From the NCBI RefSeq assembly GCF_036898825.1, contig NZ_JARUND010000002.1, positions 2,976,001 through 3,040,000 of the forward strand: a stretch of 64,000 nucleotides of DNA. The letters are read 5' to 3'. This document shows positions 27,711-36,439 of this stretch, piece after piece; position 1 is the stretch's first letter; each line of letters opens with the position of its first letter. Source of the DNA: Streptomyces sp. B21-083 (lineage in GTDB: Bacteria > Actinomycetota > Actinomycetes > Streptomycetales > Streptomycetaceae). The notes under the pieces are model-generated. The model was not told the DNA's origin. It did no database searches and saw only the letters and a program-made list of their open reading frames with translations. The position numbers and the translations under genes were made by a program.

Positions 27711-30689
27711 TTGGTGCTGAGCAGAAGGACCTTCACCGCATTCGCCGGCACCGCAGCCCTCGGTCTCTCCCTCAGCGCGAGCGCGGGCGGGGGCTCCGAA
27801 GGGCCGGGCGGATCGGCGTACGCGGCCCCCATCGCGCCCACCGGACCGGCCCCCGACCCGCCCTCGGCGGACGGCCGCCCGCACACCGTCGGCTTCGACC
27901 GCTACTCCCTGCTCGTCGACGGCCGACGGCTCGTCCTGTGGTCGGGCGAGATGCACCCCTTCCGTCTGCCCAGCCCGTCCCTGTGGCGGGACGTCCTGCA
28001 GAAGACGCGTGCGCACGGCTACAACGCCGTCAGCGTCTACGTGGCCTGGAACTACCACTCCGCCGCCCCCGGGCAGTACGACTTCACGGGCGTCCGCGAC
28101 CTGGACCTCTTCCTGCGCCAGGCCGCCGAGACCGGGCTGTACGTCATCCTGCGGCCGGGCCCGTACATCAACGCCGAGGTCGACGCCGGCGGCTTCCCCG
28201 GCTGGCTGACCGCGACGAAGGGCCGCGCCCGCACCTCCGACCCGACCTATCTCTCCCACGTCGACGAGTGGCTGACGGCGGTCAACCGGATCGTCGCCCG
28301 GCATCTCCACACCCGGGGCGACGGAACGGTCCTGCTCTACCAGATCGAGAACGAGTACGGCTCGTACGTCACCGAGCCCACCGGCGTCGACTACATGGCC
28401 CATCTGTACGCCAAGGTCCGCGCCGACGGCATCGACGTCCCCCTCTTCCACAACGACCTGGGCAGGAACGGCTACTGGGCCCCCGGCTCCTTCGACACCG
28501 GCGGCGAGCAGGGGCGTTGGCTGTACGGCTTCGACGGTTACCCGGACCCTGATCAACTCCCGCCGGACTGGGGTCACTTCGGTATCGGCGGCGTGAAGGG
28601 CGGGGCCACGGCGAGTCCCGAAACCCCTGGATTCATCCCCGAGTTCGGGGGCGGCTGGTTCGATCCGTGGGGCGGCGCCGAGTTCGACGGGGCGGGGTAC
28701 GCGGGGTCGGCTCGGACCCGGGACGCGGCCTACGAACGGCGTTTCTACCTCACCAACCTCGCCAACGGCATCACCGTCCACAACGTCTACATGACCTTCG
28801 GCGGCACCAGTTGGGGCTGGCTGCCCGCCCCGCAGGTGTACACGTCGTACGACTACGGCGCCGCCTTCGACGAGGGGCGCCGGGCGACCCCGAAGGTCGT
28901 CCCCATGCACCAGCTCGGGCATCTCCTGCGGTGCGTCCCGGAGTTGGCCAAGCTGGACCGGGCCGAGGACATCACCACAGGGGGCGGAATCAAGGTCTAC
29001 CACCTCGCCAACCCGGACACCCACGCCCACGTGTACGTCCTGCGCAACGACTCCACGGAGTCGGTCACCTCGACGCTCCCGGTCGCCGGGACCTCGCTGT
29101 CGGTCACCGTCCCCGCCTCGGACGCGCGTCTCCTCACCGCCAAAATCGCTTTGGGGCAACGGAAGCTGGCGTACTCCAACGCCCAGCCGATGCTGCGGCT
29201 GACGGCAGGGCACCAGGACGTCGCCGTGCTGACGGGGCGGGCCGGAGAGGCGACGGTGACGGCGGTGGAGTGCGCGAGCGAGCCGACGGTGACCGTACTC
29301 GCGGGCGACGCGGAGTCCTCGTACGCGGACGGGGTCGTGCGGGTGAGCGCCCGGCTCGGCGGGCTCACCCGGGTGCTGGTGGAAGGCGGCGGTGTCCCGA
29401 CACCCCTCCTGCTCCTCCTCGCCGACGACGAGACCTCCGTGCGGCTCTGGCCGCGCGAGACTCCGGCCGGGTCGGTGCTGGTCTTCGGGCCATCACTGCT
29501 GCGGACCGCCGAACTGGAAGATGGCGCCGTGCGGTTGACCGGGGACACCGTCGAGGCCGCCGAGCTGGAGATGTGGGCGCCGCACGGGGTTCGTGAAGTC
29601 GTCTGGAACCAGGAGTCGTTGCGGACGTCGGCGACCGACTCCGGGAGCCTGCGGGCCGAGCAGCCCTTGGCCGGTGTCCCGGCTGTCGCACTGCCCGTAC
29701 TGGACGGCTGGCGGCGGCAGACGGAGAACCCCGAGTCCGAGCCGGGGTTCGACGACGCGAACTGGACGGTCGCCGACCGGACTTCGACGTTCAGTACGAC
29801 GGCCGTGCCCGACGGGCAGCCCGTGCTGTTCGCCGACGACTACGGATTCCACTACGGGGACGTCTGGTACCGGGGCTCCTTCACCGGCGCCCAGGGCATG
29901 GAATCCGTGAACCTCGGCTACAGCACCGGGACACAGGGGCTGCTGATGGCATGGCTGGACGGCGAGCCGCTGGGCACGCACCGGATGCCCGTGCCGGACA
30001 CGAAGACGGCGCGGAAGGGGAGTTGGGCGGCCACAGCGAGCTTCGACGTGCCGGAGAAGGTACGGACGTCCGGCAGGCATGTGCTGTCCGTGCTGGTGCG
30101 GCGGATGCAGCACGACATGGACGGCAAGGCGCTGGACACGCACAAGGTCGCGCGCGGTCTGACGGCGGTGACCTTCACCGGCGCCTTCCCTGCGGTGAGT
30201 TGGCGGGTACAGGGTGCGGCGGCGGCCGATCCGGTGCGGGGGCCGCTCAACACCGGTGGGCTGCACGGAGAGCGGTCGGGCTGGCATCTGCCGGGGTACG
30301 GGGACGAGGGCTGGCCCGAGGTCGACCTGCCGCGTGCCGAGCGGCGACGGCAGGGGGTGACCTGGTACCGGACGGGGTTCCGGCTCGCCGTCGATCCGGG
30401 CGTCGACGCGTCGATCGGACTGCTGCTGGAGGACGATCCGTTGCGCGCCTACCGCGTCCAGATCTTCCTGAACGGCTGGAACATGGGCCAGTACGTCAAC
30501 GACGTAGGCCCCCAGCACACCTTCGTCCTCCCGAACGGCATCCTGCGTACCCGGGGCGCCAACACCCTTGCCCTGGCGGTGCTTTCGGACGGGACGACCG
30601 AGTCGGGGCCGGGGCGGGTACGGCTGACGCTGCTGGGGAGCGCGGCCGGGGGAGTTCCGGTGACGGTCCTCCCCTCCCCCGGCCGGTAG
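27711..30689 (+). CDS. Exported beta-galactosidase, glycoside hydrolase family 35
   Basis: A 992-residue GH35 enzyme releasing terminal beta-galactose. The N-terminus has a Tat signal (LSRRTFTAFAG) and an Ala/Gly-rich linker, so it acts outside the cell. The TIM barrel shows FRLPSPSLWRDVLQK, YVAWNYHSAAPGQYDF, the acid/base Glu in LYQIENEYGSY near residue 213 and the nucleophile Glu in PEFGGGWFDPWGG near 310. The second half contains beta-sandwich domains typical of large GH35 enzymes. The start is TTG 27711 or GTG 27714, both after GAGGAGA. It is convergent with an arabinofuranosidase gene 10 bp away, a pairing that suits degradation of plant arabinogalactan. Confidence 0.92.
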   Translation: MVLSRRTFTAFAGTAALGLSLSASAGGGSEGPGGSAYAAPIAPTGPAPDPPSADGRPHTVGFDRYSLLVDGRRLVLWSGEMHPFRLPSPSLWRDVLQKTRAHGYNAVSVYVAWNYHSAAPGQYDFTGVRDLDLFLRQAAETGLYVILRPGPYINAEVDAGGFPGWLTATKGRARTSDPTYLSHVDEWLTAVNRIVARHLHTRGDGTVLLYQIENEYGSYVTEPTGVDYMAHLYAKVRADGIDVPLFHNDLGRNGYWAPGSFDTGGEQGRWLYGFDGYPDPDQLPPDWGHFGIGGVKGGATASPETPGFIPEFGGGWFDPWGGAEFDGAGYAGSARTRDAAYERRFYLTNLANGITVHNVYMTFGGTSWGWLPAPQVYTSYDYGAAFDEGRRATPKVVPMHQLGHLLRCVPELAKLDRAEDITTGGGIKVYHLANPDTHAHVYVLRNDSTESVTSTLPVAGTSLSVTVPASDARLLTAKIALGQRKLAYSNAQPMLRLTAGHQDVAVLTGRAGEATVTAVECASEPTVTVLAGDAESSYADGVVRVSARLGGLTRVLVEGGGVPTPLLLLLADDETSVRLWPRETPAGSVLVFGPSLLRTAELEDGAVRLTGDTVEAAELEMWAPHGVREVVWNQESLRTSATDSGSLRAEQPLAGVPAVALPVLDGWRRQTENPESEPGFDDANWTVADRTSTFSTTAVPDGQPVLFADDYGFHYGDVWYRGSFTGAQGMESVNLGYSTGTQGLLMAWLDGEPLGTHRMPVPDTKTARKGSWAATASFDVPEKVRTSGRHVLSVLVRRMQHDMDGKALDTHKVARGLTAVTFTGAFPAVSWRVQGAAAADPVRGPLNTGGLHGERSGWHLPGYGDEGWPEVDLPRAERRRQGVTWYRTGFRLAVDPGVDASIGLLLEDDPLRAYRVQIFLNGWNMGQYVNDVGPQHTFVLPNGILRTRGANTLALAVLSDGTTESGPGRVRLTLLGSAAGGVPVTVLPSPGR

Positions 30690-30699
30690 TCGAAGAGAC

Positions 30700-32214
30700 C
30701 TACGCCAGCCGGATCACGTTCCACGACAGCGGCTCCAGAACGGCGGTCAGGGTGCCGTCCTGGAGGGTGGTGCCGGTGGTCTGGTGCGGGGTGACGCGCT
30801 CCGGGTCGTCCAGGGTGTTGCGGGCGTCCGGGTCGGCGTCGGCGACCGTGCTGTGCTCGACGACCGTCGTCAACTCCAGGCCGTTCAGCACGACTTCGAG
30901 CGGCAGCGGCTGTGTGCGGTCCCGGTTGACGGCGAAGACGGTGACCGTGCCGTCTTCGGCGCGTACGGCGGTGGCGTGCAGCAGGTCCGCCTCGCCGTAC
31001 TTCTTCGTCTCGTAGGTCGGCGAGTCCACCCGTACGTCGAGGACCTCGCCGCGTCCGTACCTGCTGGCCTGTGCGAACGGGAAGAAGGTCGTCTGGCGCC
31101 AGGCCGGGCCGCCCGGCTCGGTCATGATCGGCGCGATGACGTTGACGAGCTGGGCGAGACAGGCGACGGTGACGCGGTCCGCGTGCCGGAGCAGGGCGAT
31201 GAGCAGCGAACCGAAGACGACGGCGTCGGTGACGGAGTAGACGTCCTCCAGGAGGCGCGGGGCCTCGGCCCAGTCCCGCTCGCCGGAGTTCTCGATCGCG
31301 TGCCACCCCGACGTGTACCAGACGTTCCACTCGTCGAAGGAGAGGTTGATCTTCTTCTTCGACTTGAGGCGGGCCCCGACGTGGTCGCAGGTCGCGACCA
31401 CGTTGTCGATGAACGACTCCATGTCCACGGCGGAGGCCAGGAAGGAGTCGATGTCACCGTCCTGGGGCTCGTAGTAGGCGTGCAGGGAGATGTAGTCGAC
31501 CAGCTCGTACGTCTCCTGGAGGACCGTCGACTCCCAGGTGGCGAACGTGTCCATGCCCTGGCTGGAGGAGCCGCAGGCGACGAGTTCGAGGTCCGGCTCG
31601 ATCTGGCGCATCGCGCGGGCGGTCTCGGCGGCGAGCCGGCCGTACTCCTCGGCGGTCTTGTGGCCGGTCTGCCAGGGGCCGTCCATCTCGTTGCCGAGGC
31701 ACCACATCTTGATGCCGAACGGGTCCTTGTCGCCATGGGCGGCACGCAGGTCCGAACGGGCGGTGCCGGCGGGGTGGTTGGCGTACTCCTGGAGTTCGAG
31801 GGCCTCGGCGACCCCTCGGGTGCCGAGGTTGACGGCCATCACCGGCTCGGCCTGCGGGCCGAGCTTGCGGAGGAAGTCGATGTACTCGGAGAGCCCGAAG
31901 CGGTTGGACTCCGTCGAGCGCCAGGCGAGGTCGAGGCGGCGGGGGCGTTCCTCGACCGGGCCGACCGAGTCCTCCCAGTTGAAGCCGGAGACGAAGTTGC
32001 CGCCGGGGTAGCGGATGGCGGTGACGCCGAGTTCGCGGACCAGTTCCAGTACGTCCGTGCGCAGGCCCGCCTCGTCCGCGGTGGGATGGCCCGGCTCGAA
32101 GATTCCGGTGTAGACGCAGCGGCCGAGGTGTTCGACGAAGGAGCCGAAGAGCCGGGGATTGACCTCACCGACGGTGAAGGCGGGGTCGATCGTGAAACGG
32201 GCGGTGCGGGACAT
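30700..32214 (-). CDS. abfA: Alpha-L-arabinofuranosidase, glycoside hydrolase family 51
   Basis: A 504-residue GH51 enzyme without a signal peptide, so intracellular, cleaving arabinofuranose from imported oligosaccharides. Motifs include NPRLFGSFVEHLGRCVYTGI at the N-terminus, IRYPGGNFVSGFNWEDSVG, the acid/base Glu in WCLGNEMDGPWQ near residue 175 and the nucleophile Glu in SFDEWNVWY near 295. The ATG at 32214 follows GAGAGGAACCC. The leader immediately upstream has a run of near-identical 7-nt repeats, and further upstream is a pair of AACGATCGTT palindromes that probably control it. Confidence 0.93.
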   Translation of the reverse strand: MSRTARFTIDPAFTVGEVNPRLFGSFVEHLGRCVYTGIFEPGHPTADEAGLRTDVLELVRELGVTAIRYPGGNFVSGFNWEDSVGPVEERPRRLDLAWRSTESNRFGLSEYIDFLRKLGPQAEPVMAVNLGTRGVAEALELQEYANHPAGTARSDLRAAHGDKDPFGIKMWCLGNEMDGPWQTGHKTAEEYGRLAAETARAMRQIEPDLELVACGSSSQGMDTFATWESTVLQETYELVDYISLHAYYEPQDGDIDSFLASAVDMESFIDNVVATCDHVGARLKSKKKINLSFDEWNVWYTSGWHAIENSGERDWAEAPRLLEDVYSVTDAVVFGSLLIALLRHADRVTVACLAQLVNVIAPIMTEPGGPAWRQTTFFPFAQASRYGRGEVLDVRVDSPTYETKKYGEADLLHATAVRAEDGTVTVFAVNRDRTQPLPLEVVLNGLELTTVVEHSTVADADPDARNTLDDPERVTPHQTTGTTLQDGTLTAVLEPLSWNVIRLA

Positions 32215-32228
32215 GGGTTCCTCTCCGG

Positions 32229-32300
32229 CGTTCTGCGTTCTGCGTTCCGTGCTCTGTGCTCTGTGCTCTGTGCTCTTGTGCTCAGCGTTCTGCGTGCGGT
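32229..32300. repeat. Heptanucleotide direct-repeat tract in the abfA leader
   Basis: Just upstream of the abfA RBS the DNA consists of repeated 7-mers: GTTCTGC twice, then GTGCTCT several times in a row, then GTTCTGC again. A tract like this can expand or contract by slippage. It lies in the 5' leader, so repeat number could alter RBS access or spacing from the promoter. Confidence 0.6.
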
Positions 32301-32394
32301 GTTCGGCACATTCGGTGTTCGGTATCTCGGTATCCGCTCGTATCCCCGAACAGGACCGTAATTTTGGAGTGTCCGCACGTCAATGGCGTGAGTG

Positions 32395-32431
32395 TCCAAC
32401 GATCGTTCCGAGTTCTCCAACGATCGTTGGA
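32395..32431. promoter_or_regulatory. Two AACGATCGTT palindromes, candidate operator between abfA and the HTH gene
   Basis: TCCAACGATCGTT occurs at 32395-32407 and 32416-32428, exactly 21 bp (two helical turns) apart. The second copy extends to a perfect 16-bp palindrome, TCCAACGATCGTTGGA. The pair lies in the divergent region between abfA and the gene at 32473, a natural place for a LacI/GntR-type sugar repressor or for the HTH protein encoded alongside. Confidence 0.6.
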
Positions 32432-32472
32432 TTTCCCTGGTGCCCGGGGGTCCGAACGCATAGGGTCGGCCC

Positions 32473-33075
32473 GTGAGTGAGCCCCTCCCGGAGACCCTGG
32501 CCCGCCTCGAAGAACGCATCGCCGAGGCCGGCCTCGACAGCGCCGAAGTCCTCGACGTACGCGTCCTGTCCGCCCGTACCGCTCTCACCGAGGGCGAGAT
32601 CCGCGCGCTGCTGACCGAGGGCGCGGAGCCTTTGGCCGACGACATCGAGGGCCGTATCCGGCGCCGGGTGCGCACCCTCCACGAGACGCGGCTCTCGACG
32701 AACGGCAGGAAGCGTGCCGAGGTCTGCAAGGAGGTCGCGAACGCCCTATCGATCAGCCCCGAGTGGGCCCGTCAGCTGCTCCTCGGCAAGAAGATGCCGA
32801 ACGTTCCCGACCTCACCGCGCTCGCCGCGTACTTCGGAGTCGAGCAGGGCACCGGCTTCTTCACCGACCCCGCGCCCATCGTGCTCCACCGTGAACTGCG
32901 CCGGCTGCTCGGAGAACTCGGCGGCGCCGAGGAGGGCCCGCTGGTCCGGTTCGCGACCCGGCACGGTGTCGTCACGCTGGCCCTGCGCGGCCGACGGCTG
33001 ACCCCGCGCAAGCAGGAAGCCCTCGCGGTGATGCTCGAAGGCCTGCTGAGCGGCGGCGAGGAGACGGAGCGGTGA
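32473..33075 (+). CDS. XRE-like helix-turn-helix regulator, first gene of a four-gene overlapped operon
   Basis: A 200-residue protein. The N-terminal half is helical and charged (ETLARLEERIAEAG). The middle has an HTH (about residues 70-130: NGRKRAEVCKEVANALSISP, EWARQLLLGKKMPNVPDLTA, YFGVEQGTGFF). The C-terminus is helical. GTG 32473 has no RBS, but a TAGGGT -10-like hexamer lies 7 nt upstream (32461-32466), suggesting a leaderless transcript. Its stop overlaps the next start by 4 bp. HTH genes followed by ImmA-like genes are familiar from mobile-element repressor/protease pairs, but here they are wired to a membrane protein and a monooxygenase. Confidence 0.8.
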   Translation: MSEPLPETLARLEERIAEAGLDSAEVLDVRVLSARTALTEGEIRALLTEGAEPLADDIEGRIRRRVRTLHETRLSTNGRKRAEVCKEVANALSISPEWARQLLLGKKMPNVPDLTALAAYFGVEQGTGFFTDPAPIVLHRELRRLLGELGGAEEGPLVRFATRHGVVTLALRGRRLTPRKQEALAVMLEGLLSGGEETER

Positions 33076-33713
33076 CGCCGAGGCGGACGACGCGCGGGAT
33101 GACGAAGGGGATGACAAGGGGTGTGCTGGCCGCGCTGCTGTCCTCCCGGGCCGCGCACCGGCTGCGGACCCGGGGTGCGATGCGTGACCTGACCGGCGCG
33201 CTCGACGTGGCACTGCGGGACCAGGCCAACAGCACCTCAGGTGTACGGGAGTTGTGCCGGGCACTGTGCGCGGAGATGAGCGCGCGGCGCGGGCGGCGCG
33301 TCGAGCTGCGGTTCGAGCGTTTCCCCGACGAGATCGAAGTCACCGGTCTGTGCGTGGAGTTCCACGACTTCGACCTCGTGATCGTCGAGGAACGGGCCGA
33401 GGCGGTGCAGCAACTCGTCATCCTGGGACACGAGTTGTGGCACCTGCACGCCGGGCACTGCCATCACCACAGTGTCGGCGCGAGCGCCGCCCGGGTCCTG
33501 GCCGACGAGCAGTCCTGGCAGGGCGGCGCGCTGACCGTCGCCGCCCGCAACGGCTCCCGCGAGGCCGACGAGGCCGACGCCGAGGAGTTCGGCCACCGCC
33601 TCGCCACCGTCTTCCGGCCGTGGGTGGAGGGCCGTACGACGAGCGCGGGCAGCAGTGGTGTGCAGTCCTCGCTGGGGTATCACGGCCGGGGAAGCGGAAA
33701 CGCCCGGCGATGA
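33072..33713 (+). CDS. ImmA/IrrE-family metallopeptidase-like protein
   Basis: A 213-residue protein with an HExxH zinc motif in VILGHELWHLHAGH (about residues 117-130). A downstream acidic helix, EADEADAEEFGHRL, could supply the third ligand, as in ImmA/IrrE/COG2856 proteins. Family members cleave a partner HTH repressor in response to stress or quorum signals, and the HTH gene just upstream (GTGA overlap) is the obvious partner. The N-terminal 35 residues are basic and may bind nucleic acid or be disordered. The stop overlaps the next start (ATGA). Confidence 0.82.
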   Translation: MTPRRTTRGMTKGMTRGVLAALLSSRAAHRLRTRGAMRDLTGALDVALRDQANSTSGVRELCRALCAEMSARRGRRVELRFERFPDEIEVTGLCVEFHDFDLVIVEERAEAVQQLVILGHELWHLHAGHCHHHSVGASAARVLADEQSWQGGALTVAARNGSREADEADAEEFGHRLATVFRPWVEGRTTSAGSSGVQSSLGYHGRGSGNARR

Positions 33714-34957
33714 ACCCCTCCGGCTTCCTCGGCGAGCCGTACTCCGTCCTCGTGTTCGGGACACCGATCGTGTTCCTTGCCGCCGCCCTGGTGTTCAAGC
33801 TGCCCAGCATCGTCAGCCTGTGGGGAGACCCGCTGCGGCGCGCGGTCGGCGGACTGCTGCTGCTCGCCTGCGGCATCTTCGTCCTCGCCGCGCCCCCGGC
33901 CGTCGCCTGGACCAACCGGGTCACCGGCGTGCCCAACCTCGCGGCGCCCCTCGTCTACAGCTTCCTCGTCGCGTTCTGCGGGGCGAGCCTGCTGCTGATG
34001 ATCGCGTGGCGCGGCGGCCTCACCGGGCGCTCACCGGGATCGGCGGGATCAGCCAAGGGGCGTCGCGCGATGCGATGGGTCGCCGTCGGGCACGCGGGGG
34101 TGATCGTCGCGCTGTGGGTGCTGTTCGCGCTCGCGGACGTACCCGTGGAGCGCCGGCGGGACCTGGACACGTACTACGCCCGGACGCCCTTCATGCGCGA
34201 GCTGATCGTGCTCTACCTGCTCGCGCACACCACGTCCTGTGTCCTGACGTACCGGCTGGTCCGGAACTGGATCCACACCGCCGGGCTCGACGTGTGGCTG
34301 CGCCGGGGCCTGCGGTCGCTGGCCGTCGGCTACGCCGCCAACCTGGTGTTCGACGCGGCGAAGGGCACCGCCGTCCTCGCCCGCTGGGCGGGCGGCGACC
34401 TGGATCCGCTCTCCACGGAACTTGCCCCCGTCGCCGCCTGCGTGGCCGCCGTCCTGATCGCGACGGGGTTCGTGCTGCCGCACGCCGGCCAGTATCTGCG
34501 CGCCCGCCGACAGCTCCGGCGCGCCCGCCGCCGGCTCGGCCCGCTGTACGACCTGCTGCGCACCGCCACCGGCAGAGGCGTCCCCTTCTCGCTGCGGGCC
34601 ACCCCGGAACTGCGGCTGATCCGCCGCGAGACGTTCATCCGAGATGCCCTGCTGCAACTCGCCCGCCACTTCGACGAGGAGCTGCGGCGGCGGACGTACG
34701 AGGCCGCCGTGGACCTGGGACACGGCGCGCGGCGGGCGGGAGCGCTGGCGGCGGCGGTGACGATCCGGGACGCGATCGAGGCGCGCGCCCTGTCCCGTGA
34801 CCCTTCTCCCCACGTCACCGGCCACGCGACCGACTTGCTCACGGACCTGCTCCAGGGCATCGAAGCCGTGTCCCAGGTGCTGAATCACCCCGATGAGATC
34901 GAGGCGGTGCGCACCCTCGCGGCCGCCCCAGCAGAGAGTCTGCACGTATATGAGTGA
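33710..34957 (+). CDS. MAB_1171c-type membrane protein with DUF6545
   Basis: A 415-residue integral membrane protein. About seven hydrophobic helices fill residues 1-260 (for example PIVFLAAALVFKLPSIVSLW, LLLLACGIFVLAAPPAVAW, LIVLYLLAHTTSCVLTYRLV). A cytoplasmic C-terminal DUF6545-like helical domain follows (RLGPLYDLLRTATG, ETFIRDALLQLARHFDEELR). Proteins of this kind are annotated as putative transporters without proof. The ATG at 33710 overlaps the upstream stop by 4 bp, and the gene's end overlaps the FAD gene by 8 bp. The four genes are therefore one translational unit. Confidence 0.82.
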   Translation: MNPSGFLGEPYSVLVFGTPIVFLAAALVFKLPSIVSLWGDPLRRAVGGLLLLACGIFVLAAPPAVAWTNRVTGVPNLAAPLVYSFLVAFCGASLLLMIAWRGGLTGRSPGSAGSAKGRRAMRWVAVGHAGVIVALWVLFALADVPVERRRDLDTYYARTPFMRELIVLYLLAHTTSCVLTYRLVRNWIHTAGLDVWLRRGLRSLAVGYAANLVFDAAKGTAVLARWAGGDLDPLSTELAPVAACVAAVLIATGFVLPHAGQYLRARRQLRRARRRLGPLYDLLRTATGRGVPFSLRATPELRLIRRETFIRDALLQLARHFDEELRRRTYEAAVDLGHGARRAGALAAAVTIRDAIEARALSRDPSPHVTGHATDLLTDLLQGIEAVSQVLNHPDEIEAVRTLAAAPAESLHVYE

Positions 34958-36383
34958 TCGCCCGACTTCCGTCGACTCCCCCCTCGGACCAGCCTCCGGA
35001 CGTGCCGTCAGGTCGGCCGTCGTGCTCGGCGGTTCGCTCGCCGGGCTGCTCGCGGCCCGTGCCCTGGTCGGGTTCGCCGACCGCGTGACCGTCGTCGAGC
35101 GTGACGTCCTGCCGGACGGCCCCGAGCCGCGCCGGAACCTGCCGCAGGCCCGGCACGCGCATGTGCTGTGGTCAGGTGGTGCCCGGGCCGTCGAGGAACT
35201 GGTGCCGGGCGTCGGCGAGTTGCTGCTCGACGCCGGTGCGCACCGGCTGGCGGTCACCACGGACATGGTCGCGCTGGCGCCGCAGGGCTGGTTCCGGCGG
35301 TGGGACGAGTCGCACCATGCGTTCCTGTGCGGCCGGGATCTGCTGGACGCGACGGTCCGCGCCCAGATCCTGGACGACGACCGGGTCAAACTGGTCGAGC
35401 ACGCAGAGGTGTTGGGTTTGGAGGGCACGGCCGAGGCCGTCACCGGCGTGCGGGTGCGCGGCGCCGACGGCAGCCGGAGCACACTCCACGCGGACCTGGT
35501 CGTGGACGCCACCGGCCGCGCCTCGCGCACCCCGCACTGGCTGCGCGAGTTGGGGCTGCCCGAACCGCCGCGCCGCGTGGTCGACTCCGGGCTCGCGTAC
35601 GCCAGCCGGATCTACCGGGCGCCCGAACCCGCCCGGCAGGGCTACCCGATGGTCACCGTGCAGGCGGACCCGAGGGGGGCCGGTCCGGGCCGGGCGGGCG
35701 TCCTGGTACCCGTCGAGGACGGCTGTTGGCTGGTCTCCCTGTCCGGCACCCGGGGCTGCGAACCTCCTACGGACGGCGTCGAGTTCACACGTTTCGCCCG
35801 CGAGGAGCTGCGTCACCCGGTGATCGCCGAACTGCTCGCGGGAGCCGAGCCCCTGACGGGCGTCTCCGTCACCCGTACGACGTCGAACCGCCGGCACTAC
35901 TACGAGCGGATGTCCGCCTGGCCGGAGAACTTCACGGTGATCGGCGACGCGCTGGCCGCCTACAACCCGATCTACGGCCACGGGATGTCGGTGGCGGCCC
36001 AAAGTGCCGTCGCCCTCAGAGATGTGATCCGCCGTCAGGGCTGGGGCGCACCCGGCCTGTCCCGCCATGTCCAGAAGGCGGTGGCCCGTCCGGTCGCCGC
36101 CGCCTGGGACCTGGCGACGAGCCAGGACATCTTCTATCCCGGCGCCACAGAACACGGCCCCACCCTGCGGGACCGTCTGCTGGCGGCCTACGTGGGCCGC
36201 CTCATGCGCACGGCCACGGGCAACGGCCGTATCGCGCGCCGGGTGACCGACGTGACGTCCCTGGAACGCGGCGCGGAGGTGCTGCTGGCCCCAAGTGTGC
36301 TGCTGGCGGCGGCGATCGGCCCGCTGAAACCGCCGCTGAGCGGACCGCCGCTGCGACCGGAGGAGTGGAAGGCCGCCGATTGA
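34950..36383 (+). CDS. FAD-dependent monooxygenase-like oxidoreductase
   Basis: A 477-residue flavoprotein of the PHBH/geranylgeranyl-reductase-like group. The Rossmann motif is VLGGSLAGLLAARAL near residue 25, the second FAD motif is FTVIGDALAAYNPIYGHGMS near 330, and the NLPQARHAHVLWSGG stretch marks the common Streptomyces 'FAD-dependent monooxygenase' type. The start ATG 34950 overlaps the DUF6545 gene by 8 bp. The stop TGA at 36381-36383 coincides with the terminal TTGAC of the second tnpB element, so the last codons may have been shaped by that insertion. The substrate is unknown. Confidence 0.85.
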   Translation: MSDRPTSVDSPLGPASGRAVRSAVVLGGSLAGLLAARALVGFADRVTVVERDVLPDGPEPRRNLPQARHAHVLWSGGARAVEELVPGVGELLLDAGAHRLAVTTDMVALAPQGWFRRWDESHHAFLCGRDLLDATVRAQILDDDRVKLVEHAEVLGLEGTAEAVTGVRVRGADGSRSTLHADLVVDATGRASRTPHWLRELGLPEPPRRVVDSGLAYASRIYRAPEPARQGYPMVTVQADPRGAGPGRAGVLVPVEDGCWLVSLSGTRGCEPPTDGVEFTRFAREELRHPVIAELLAGAEPLTGVSVTRTTSNRRHYYERMSAWPENFTVIGDALAAYNPIYGHGMSVAAQSAVALRDVIRRQGWGAPGLSRHVQKAVARPVAAAWDLATSQDIFYPGATEHGPTLRDRLLAAYVGRLMRTATGNGRIARRVTDVTSLERGAEVLLAPSVLLAAAIGPLKPPLSGPPLRPEEWKAAD

Positions 36384-36389
36384 CATGCT

Positions 36390-36408
36390 CCTCGGGCTGA
36401 GCCCGAGG
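36390..36408 (-). repeat. Right-end hairpin of the second tnpB element
   Basis: Perfect 8-bp stem CCTCGGGC/GCCCGAGG with a TGA loop, 6 bp after the terminal TTGAC shared with the first element. Its position after the tnpB stop fits a right-end or guide-RNA scaffold structure. Confidence 0.5.
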
Positions 36409-36439
36409 ATTCTGGCCGTCCCCACCTGTTGCTGTGCCG

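Noticed and set aside
32229..32300. Short regular repeats upstream of abfA as a CRISPR-like or iteron origin element
   Set aside because: The repeats are 7 bp with no spacers, and there is no replication gene. A slippage tract in a leader explains them.
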